Below are positions 59,130 through 64,000 of a DNA stretch of 64,000 nt, in pieces (within the stretch, counting starts at the first letter, position 1; each line of letters begins with the position of its first letter). The translations under genes were made by a program, and so were the position numbers. The stretch covers positions 737,609 through 801,608 of the forward strand of contig NZ_MKFI01000004.1 of assembly GCF_001982635.1 (NCBI RefSeq), written 5' to 3'. The notes beneath the pieces are model-generated. The model had not been told where the DNA came from. It did no database searches and saw only the letters and a list, made by a program, of their open reading frames with translations. The DNA is from Bradyrhizobium mercantei (GTDB lineage Bacteria > Pseudomonadota > Alphaproteobacteria > Rhizobiales > Xanthobacteraceae).

Positions 59130-60218
59130 TCAGCGCCCGGTCTGCCCGCGGTCGCGCAGAAAATGATCCGCCAGCACGCAGGCCATCATGGCCTCGCCGA
59201 CCGGCACCGCCCGGATGCCGACACAGGGGTCGTGGCGGCCCTTGGTCAGGATGTCGGTATCGGCGCCCTTGCGGTCCACGGTGCGGCGCGTAGTCAGGAT
59301 CGAGGAGGTGGGCTTGACCGCAAAGCGCACCACCACCGGCTGACCGGTGGAGATGCCGCCGAGCACGCCGCCGGCGTGGTTGGACAGGAAACGCGTTCCG
59401 TTGTTGCCGGTCCGCATCTCGTCGGCGTTCTCCTCGCCAGTGAGCTCGGCGGCGCCGAAGCCGGCGCCGATCTCGACGCCCTTGACCGCGTTGATGCTCA
59501 TCATCGCGGACGCCAGATCGCTGTCGAGCTTGGCGTAGATCGGCGCGCCGAGCCCCGCCGGCACGCCTTCGGCGACGACCTCGATGACGGCGCCGATCGA
59601 GGAGCCGCTCTTCCTGATGCCGTCGAGATAGCTTTCGAAGAACGCCGCCTTGTCCTTGTCGGGACAGAAGAACGGGTTGTTGGCGATCTCGTCCCAGTCC
59701 CACTTCTCGCGGTCGATCTTGTGCGGGCCCATCTGCACCAGCGCGCCGCGCACCTTCACTTCGGGCAGGACTTTTCGCGCAATCGCGCCGGCCGCGACGC
59801 GGGTCGCGGTCTCGCGTGCGGACGAACGCCCGCCGCCGCGGTAGTCGCGCAGGCCGTACTTCGCCTCATAGGTAAAGTCGGCGTGGCCGGGACGAAACTT
59901 GTCCTTGATCTCGGAATAATCCTTGGACCGCTGATCGGTGTTCTCGATCAAGAGCGCGATCGGCGTGCCGGTCGTGACCTGCACGCCGCTTTCCGGATGC
60001 GCCATCACACCGGACAGGATCTTCACCGCGTCCGGCTCCTGGCGCTGGGTCGTGAAGCGCGACTGGCCGGGCCTGCGGCGGTCGAGGTCGTGCTGGATCT
60101 CCTCCACGGTCAGGGGGATCATCGGCGGGCAGCCGTCCACCACGCAGCCGATCGCGACCCCATGGCTCTCGCCGAAGGTCGTGACGCGGAACATATGGCC
60201 GAAAGTATTGAAGGACAT
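59130..60218 (-). CDS. aroC: Chorismate synthase
   Basis: EPSP to chorismate, last step of the shikimate pathway, FMN-dependent. 362 residues with all family signatures: GESHGVAIGCVVDGCPP (first), GRSSARETATRVAAGAIA (third), and RRTVDRKGADTDI; FGAAELTG, and GVLGGISTGQPVV. Complete. Precedes a cyclase gene in the same direction. Confidence 0.97.
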   Translation of the reverse strand: MSFNTFGHMFRVTTFGESHGVAIGCVVDGCPPMIPLTVEEIQHDLDRRRPGQSRFTTQRQEPDAVKILSGVMAHPESGVQVTTGTPIALLIENTDQRSKDYSEIKDKFRPGHADFTYEAKYGLRDYRGGGRSSARETATRVAAGAIARKVLPEVKVRGALVQMGPHKIDREKWDWDEIANNPFFCPDKDKAAFFESYLDGIRKSGSSIGAVIEVVAEGVPAGLGAPIYAKLDSDLASAMMSINAVKGVEIGAGFGAAELTGEENADEMRTGNNGTRFLSNHAGGVLGGISTGQPVVVRFAVKPTSSILTTRRTVDRKGADTDILTKGRHDPCVGIRAVPVGEAMMACVLADHFLRDRGQTGR

Positions 60219-60293
60219 GGCGTGTCGTAACGCGCGGGGTCGGCAGCGTCAAACGGGTTTCATGACCTCGAGGACGCGGGCAGCCGGTTGGCC

Positions 60294-60893
60294 TTAACTA
60301 TATTTCTGCAGCCCCGCGGCGCCGAACACGTAGACCGCGCCCTGCTCGATATAGAGCTCGGCGGCCGAGGCCGGCGTCTCGAAGCCGAGCGCCACCATCA
60401 GCGCCCGCGCCGTGCCGCCATGGGCGACGGCGACCGTGTCCGACGTCACCGAACCGTACCAGTCGGTCATCCGCGCCTGTACGTCGACATAGCTCTCGCC
60501 GCCCTCCGGCGCGACCTGCCACTTCTCGGCCAGGCGGCGGGCATAGACGGCAGGGTCCGCAGCCTGCGCCTGCGCCAGGGTCGAGCCTTCCCAGGTGCCG
60601 TAGCCGATCTCGCGCAGCCGCGCGTCGAGGGCATAGTCGCCCGGCGCCAGGCCGAGCCCGGCACGCACCAGCTCCATGGTCGCGCGCGCCCGGATCAGCG
60701 GGCTTGCGACGAACGGCAGCGTCGTCCTGTCACGGCCGTCGCGCGCCAGGAGATCGGCGAGGATGCGTCCGGCATGCGCCGCCTGGGCGCGGCCGCGCTC
60801 GTTGAGCGCGATGTCCTGCGTGCCCTGAAGCCGGCCTTCGGCGTTCCACGCGGTTTCGCCGTGGCGGATGTAGTAGATGGTTGGCACCGGCAT
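60294..60893 (-). CDS. Histidine phosphatase (phosphoglycerate-mutase family)
   Basis: 199 residues from ATG 60893 (GTG 60887 is also plausible, GGGA at spacing 6). Catalytic His in YYIRHGETAWNAEGRLQG, Arg in SPLIRARATMEL, second His in VAVAHGGTARAL, proton donor Glu region REIGYGTWEG. Phosphatase of unknown substrate. Upstream of aroC on the same strand, 75 bp away. Confidence 0.92.
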   Translation of the reverse strand: MPVPTIYYIRHGETAWNAEGRLQGTQDIALNERGRAQAAHAGRILADLLARDGRDRTTLPFVASPLIRARATMELVRAGLGLAPGDYALDARLREIGYGTWEGSTLAQAQAADPAVYARRLAEKWQVAPEGGESYVDVQARMTDWYGSVTSDTVAVAHGGTARALMVALGFETPASAAELYIEQGAVYVFGAAGLQKYS

Positions 60894-61114
60894 TCCCGTA
60901 ACGGCTGATCCTGAGCTGTCGGGCGCCTCACCACAGGCTTCCACGCCTCGAATTTTCCGGCTCGGAGGTACACCAGCGCTTCGGCTGGCGACAAGCCCAA
61001 ATCCGCCGCAGCTGAGGCGCTCTGCGCGCAGGTCGTGCAACCGGAATAGCCACGCCGTTAGGGTGTTATGCTGGACAAGGCAGCTCATCGCCGAGACCAT
61101 CGAAGACTGGATGC

Positions 61115-61603
61115 ATGACCGCGTTTCGCCAAAGTGTCGAAGCCATGATTCCGGCGCTCCGCCGCTATGCGCGGGCGCTGACGCGCGACACCGACATCGC
61201 TGACGATCTGGTGCAGGACACGCTGGTGCGGGCGCTGCGCTCGGAGCGGCTGTTTCTCGGCGGCGACGTCAGGAGCTGGCTCTATACGATCCTGACCAAT
61301 CTGAACAAGAACCGCAGGCGCTCGCTGGCGCGGCGGCCGCCTTTGATGCCGCTGCTCGACAACAATGCCGACGCCAGCGGCACCGAGGCGGAGGGACGCG
61401 ACATCGAGCGCGCGCTGTCGACGCTGGTCGAAGAGCAACGCTCGGTGCTGCTGCTCGTGATGCTGGAGGGCATGAGCTACCGGGAGGTCGCCGACATCCA
61501 GGGCGTGCCGATCGGAACGGTGATGTCCCGCCTCGCCCGCGCGCGCGCCCATGTGCGGGCTTCGATCGAAGGGCAGCGCCCGGCGCTGCGGCGGGTGAAA
61601 TGA
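61115..61603 (+). CDS. ECF-type RNA polymerase sigma factor
   Basis: 162 residues. Sigma2 (IPALRRYARALTRD, DIADDLVQDTLVRAL, RSWLYTILTNLNKNRRR) and sigma4 (LLVMLEGMSYREVADIQGVP, TVMSRLARARAHV). Directs transcription of a stress regulon. Anti-sigma gene follows 66 bp downstream. Its promoter lies in the region before 61115, with GGAAT followed by a GTT-rich stretch around 61042-61070, perhaps autoregulated. Confidence 0.93.
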   Translation: MTAFRQSVEAMIPALRRYARALTRDTDIADDLVQDTLVRALRSERLFLGGDVRSWLYTILTNLNKNRRRSLARRPPLMPLLDNNADASGTEAEGRDIERALSTLVEEQRSVLLLVMLEGMSYREVADIQGVPIGTVMSRLARARAHVRASIEGQRPALRRVK

Positions 61604-61669
61604 TAATGTGCGCGACCGCTGACGTTACGATGAGCGATTTTCGAACAAGATTTGGCAGAGACGACTGAT

Positions 61670-62434
61670 ATGACCGACCCGAACATCCCCGTCACCGAAG
61701 ACGAGCTGCACGCTTACGTCGACAGCGAGCTGCCGGCCGAACGCCGCGGCGATGTCGAGGCCTGGCTCGCCACCCATCCTGACGACGCGGCGCGGGTGCA
61801 ATCATGGCGCGCGATGGCCGAGACGCTGCATGCGCGCTACGACAGCGTGCTGGACGAGGCGGTGCCCAAGCGGCTCGAGCTCGAGCGGCTGGTGCGCCAG
61901 CCGCGCCGCTGGGTCTATGGCGCGGTGGCAGCGACGCTGATGGCCTTCGTCGCCGGCGGCGGCGTCGGCTGGGTTGCGCGCGGCGCATCTGCGACGCCGT
62001 CGACCTTCCAGAGCTTCACGCTCGATGCGCTCGATGCGCACCGCCTCTACGTGGTCGAGGTCCGTCACCCCGTCGAGGTGCCGGGCAGCGAGCGCGACCA
62101 CCTGCAGCAATGGCTGACCAAGCGCTGCGGCTGGGATGTCCGCGCACCGGAGCTCAGCGGGCTGAAGCTGGTCGGCGGCCGCCTGCTGCCGGGGCCGAGC
62201 GGGCCGGCGTCGTTCCTGATGTATGAGAGCACGTCCGGGGAGCGCTTCACGGTCTACACCGCCAAGGTGAAGACCGAGGCGACCCAGATGCGCTATGCCG
62301 CGCAGGGCAGCGACGGCGCGCTGTTCTGGGCCGATCGCGGCGTCGCCTATGTCGTCAGCGGCGGCACCGACCGCACGCGCCTGACCCAGGTCGCGCAGGC
62401 CGTCTACGATCAGATGGAGAAGAGCGGCGGCTGA
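61670..62434 (+). CDS. Transmembrane anti-sigma factor
   Basis: 254 residues from ATG 61670. N-terminal anti-sigma domain (TEDELHAYVDSELPAERRGD, VEAWLATHP), one TM helix (VYGAVAATLMAFVAGGGVGWVA, about residues 85-106) and a periplasmic domain (HRLYVVEVRHPVEVPGSERD, KLVGGRLLPGPSGPASFLMY). Holds the ECF sigma until an envelope signal. No zinc-binding HxxxCxxC is seen. Confidence 0.9.
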   Translation: MTDPNIPVTEDELHAYVDSELPAERRGDVEAWLATHPDDAARVQSWRAMAETLHARYDSVLDEAVPKRLELERLVRQPRRWVYGAVAATLMAFVAGGGVGWVARGASATPSTFQSFTLDALDAHRLYVVEVRHPVEVPGSERDHLQQWLTKRCGWDVRAPELSGLKLVGGRLLPGPSGPASFLMYESTSGERFTVYTAKVKTEATQMRYAAQGSDGALFWADRGVAYVVSGGTDRTRLTQVAQAVYDQMEKSGG

Positions 62435-62435
62435 C

Positions 62436-62455
62436 CTCCCGTAATTTTACGGGAG
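62436..62455. terminator. Palindrome after the anti-sigma gene
   Basis: CTCCCGTAA / TTACGGGAG around a TT loop, 1 bp after the stop. Candidate transcription stop for the sigma/anti-sigma pair; no long T tail. Confidence 0.5.
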
Positions 62456-62821
62456 ATCACGCCGTGAAATCGTGCCGTTCCGAGTAAGTGAATCCAGCCT
62501 CACTCAGAGTCCCAATTCCGACATCGAAAACTTCGATTCGCGTCATCGACGCGTCTCATTATCGCACCGGATGCTCACGCGAAGATGATCTGCGCCCGAT
62601 CCGCCGATCGGCGCACGCGGCCTCGATTGGGGTTTTGTGTACCGCGCTGGTCCCCCTCTCGAGGCCGCACTCTTTTTCCGCCATCCGGTCTGCACGCCGC
62701 AGACCCGGAATTCGGACGGCCGGTCTTCCTTTGACGCGCTCACGGCGCGGCGTCTACCCCGATAGAGTCCGGGGTAGTTGCAGTTTCGCGTCTTCGCGTC
62801 TCTGGGGCGCGCTCCCGGCGG
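62456..62821. other. Intergenic region, no gene seen
   Basis: About 365 bp between the anti-sigma gene and dnaJ-like gene (convergent). Frames on both strands lack start signals and motifs. A short GC-rich pair CTACCCCG/CGGGGTAG at 62754-62777 may be a terminator for dnaJ. Confidence 0.45.
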
Positions 62822-63784
62822 TCAGCCGAGATCGCTGCGCGGATTGTAGGGATTTCGCTCCCGCCACGTCTGCATCAATGCCTCAAGCTCGGCATCGTTC
62901 CCGTCGGGGAGGATGATGCGGGTCGTGACATAGAGGTCGCCGACGGCGCCCGGCTTCGACAGCCCCTTGCCCTTGAGGCGGAAGGTGCGGCCGCTCGAGG
63001 TGTTCTTCGGGATCGACAGTTCGACCGCGCTGCCGAGCGTCGGCACGCGGACCTTGCCGCCCAGCACCGCCTCGTAGAGGGTGATCGGCAGCTCGATCCG
63101 CAGATCGTTGCCGTCGATCTTGAAGAACGGATGCGGCGCGATCGAGATCGTGATCAGGAGATCGCCGGGCGGATGGCCCTGCGCGGTCTCGCCCTGCCCC
63201 TTCAGCCGGATCTGCTGGCCTGCGGTGACGCCGGGAGGAATCTTGACGTTGAGCTCGCGGCCGGTTGGCAGGCGGACGCGCTTGTCGCCGCCCCTGACCG
63301 ATTCCTCCAGCGACACCGTCATGGCGACCGAAAGATCGAGGTCGACGCCGACCCCGCCGCCGTCGAATTCAAACGGACTGGCGCGCCCGGCGCGGGCGCC
63401 ACCGCCGCTACGCGCGGCGTTGCCGAACATGCTGTTGAGGATGTCCTCGAAGCTGCCGCCACCCATGCCGCCGCCTCCGGGCCCGGAGCGGAAGCTGTAC
63501 TCGAACCCGCCTGGACCGGCACGCCCGCCGGCGCCGCCGCCAGGAAACCCCTGGAAGCGCGGCTTGCCCTCGGCATCGATCTCGCCGCGATCGAACTGCT
63601 TGCGCTTGTCCTCGTCGCCGACGATCTCATTGGCCGAATTGATCTCCGAAAAGCGGGCAGCCGCCTTCGGGTCGTTCTTGTTGTTGTCAGGGTGATGCTT
63701 CTTGGCGAGCTTGCGATAGGCGCTCTTGATCGTCGCAGCGCTGGCGCTCCGCTGCACCCCCAAGACCTCATAGGGGTCGCGCAT
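62822..63784 (-). CDS. DnaJ/CbpA-type co-chaperone
   Basis: 320 residues. J domain (DPYEVLGVQRSASAATIKSA, HPD in KKHHPDNN) then a Gly/Phe-rich linker with many Gly, then two beta-sandwich C-terminal domains (LPTGRELNVKIPPGVTAGQQ, QIRLKGQGE, LYVTTRIIL). No zinc cysteine repeats, so a type II DnaJ (CbpA-like). Stimulates DnaK. RBS AAGGAGA before ATG 63784. The gene lacks a visible dnaK partner. Confidence 0.93.
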   Translation of the reverse strand: MRDPYEVLGVQRSASAATIKSAYRKLAKKHHPDNNKNDPKAAARFSEINSANEIVGDEDKRKQFDRGEIDAEGKPRFQGFPGGGAGGRAGPGGFEYSFRSGPGGGGMGGGSFEDILNSMFGNAARSGGGARAGRASPFEFDGGGVGVDLDLSVAMTVSLEESVRGGDKRVRLPTGRELNVKIPPGVTAGQQIRLKGQGETAQGHPPGDLLITISIAPHPFFKIDGNDLRIELPITLYEAVLGGKVRVPTLGSAVELSIPKNTSSGRTFRLKGKGLSKPGAVGDLYVTTRIILPDGNDAELEALMQTWRERNPYNPRSDLG

Positions 63785-64000
63785 CCGTCACGTCTCCTTC
63801 ACGGGAAAATCAGTTTGGCCGGGAACCCGTCCGGGCCCACTTTACCTTCATGTGGGGGCTCAGTGGCATTTTTGCAACTAGCCTCCGGTGCCCACTTCGC
63901 TTGAAAACGCTTTAATCACCCGGCTTCTGCCGGAACTCTCAGGACTTGCTCCAAGGTTTCAGGCTATGGATTTGCCAGCGACCTTGTCCAGCCTTGCAAG
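63785..64000. other. Window end, upstream of dnaJ-like gene
   Basis: No complete gene. An ATG at 63966 opens a plus-strand frame to the window end (11 codons) but is too short to judge; a stretch around 63796-63860 is GC-rich. Confidence 0.35.

Noticed and set aside
62488..62916. 142-codon plus-strand frame after the anti-sigma gene
   Set aside because: No ribosome site, low-complexity Arg/Ser composition, and it overlaps the dnaJ-like gene end.
63966..64000. Possible start of a plus-strand gene at the window end
   Set aside because: Only 11 codons are visible, too few to support a call.

Overview
The window is a 64-kb stretch of a high-GC alphaproteobacterial chromosome, most likely Bradyrhizobium or a close relative. 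The evidence is codon use, the gene families present, the order of the housekeeping genes in the right half (histone deacetylase-like, xseB, dxs, deoxyribosyltransferase, tlyA, rRNA methyltransferase; then clpS, cyclase, aroC, phosphatase, ECF sigma, dnaJ), and intergenic palindromes of a kind I associate with this group. I could not run any search, so the genus is an inference.

Left part (1-5.4 kb): the end of a type I secretion operon (ABC ATPase cut by the window edge, plus its HlyD adaptor). It is followed on the other strand by a LuxR-type regulator whose receiver has lost its phosphorylation residues, and by two small uncharacterised genes.

Centre (5.5-34.4 kb): a large surface-polysaccharide locus on both strands. 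It has nearly all parts of a Wzx/Wzy-type pathway: flippase, O-antigen-ligase/Wzy-like polymerase, Wzz/ExoP-type co-polymerase with a degenerate kinase domain, and Wza-like outer-membrane lipoprotein. It also has glycosyltransferases (GT26, GT2, two GT4/CgeB-like), UDP-GlcNAc 2-epimerase, and a sugar-nucleotide cassette (glucose-1-P cytidylyltransferase, C-methyltransferase, 3,5-epimerase-like protein, SDR epimerase, DUF4910 peptidase-like protein). Decorating enzymes are PIG-L deacetylase, GNAT/BioF2 acyltransferase, acyltransferase-3 and an AsnB-type amidotransferase. A beta-helix protein and several unknown proteins complete it, one of them made of two copies of a cysteine-containing domain. 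No priming phosphoglycosyltransferase and no NDP-glucose 4,6-dehydratase is present in the window. Two perfect CtrA-type boxes lie beside genes of unknown function in and next to this locus.

Boundary (34.5-35.8 kb): small overlapping ORFs, the decayed C-terminus of a tyrosine recombinase, and tRNA-Gln(UUG). This looks like the right edge of an old island, with core-like DNA beyond it.

Right part (36-64 kb): metabolic and housekeeping genes. These are acyl-CoA dehydrogenase, LysR regulators with small enzyme operons, a lytic transglycosylase, enoyl-CoA hydratase, a secreted 5'-nucleotidase, a histone deacetylase-like protein, xseB, dxs, the overlapping trio deoxyribosyltransferase-tlyA-rRNA methyltransferase, a nucleotidyltransferase, a vWA protein, clpS, an EamA transporter, an adenylate/guanylate cyclase, aroC, a histidine phosphatase, an ECF sigma/anti-sigma pair and a DnaJ-type co-chaperone. 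Four intergenic palindromic elements and several hairpins lie between them; two of the elements supply the stop codon of the adjacent gene.
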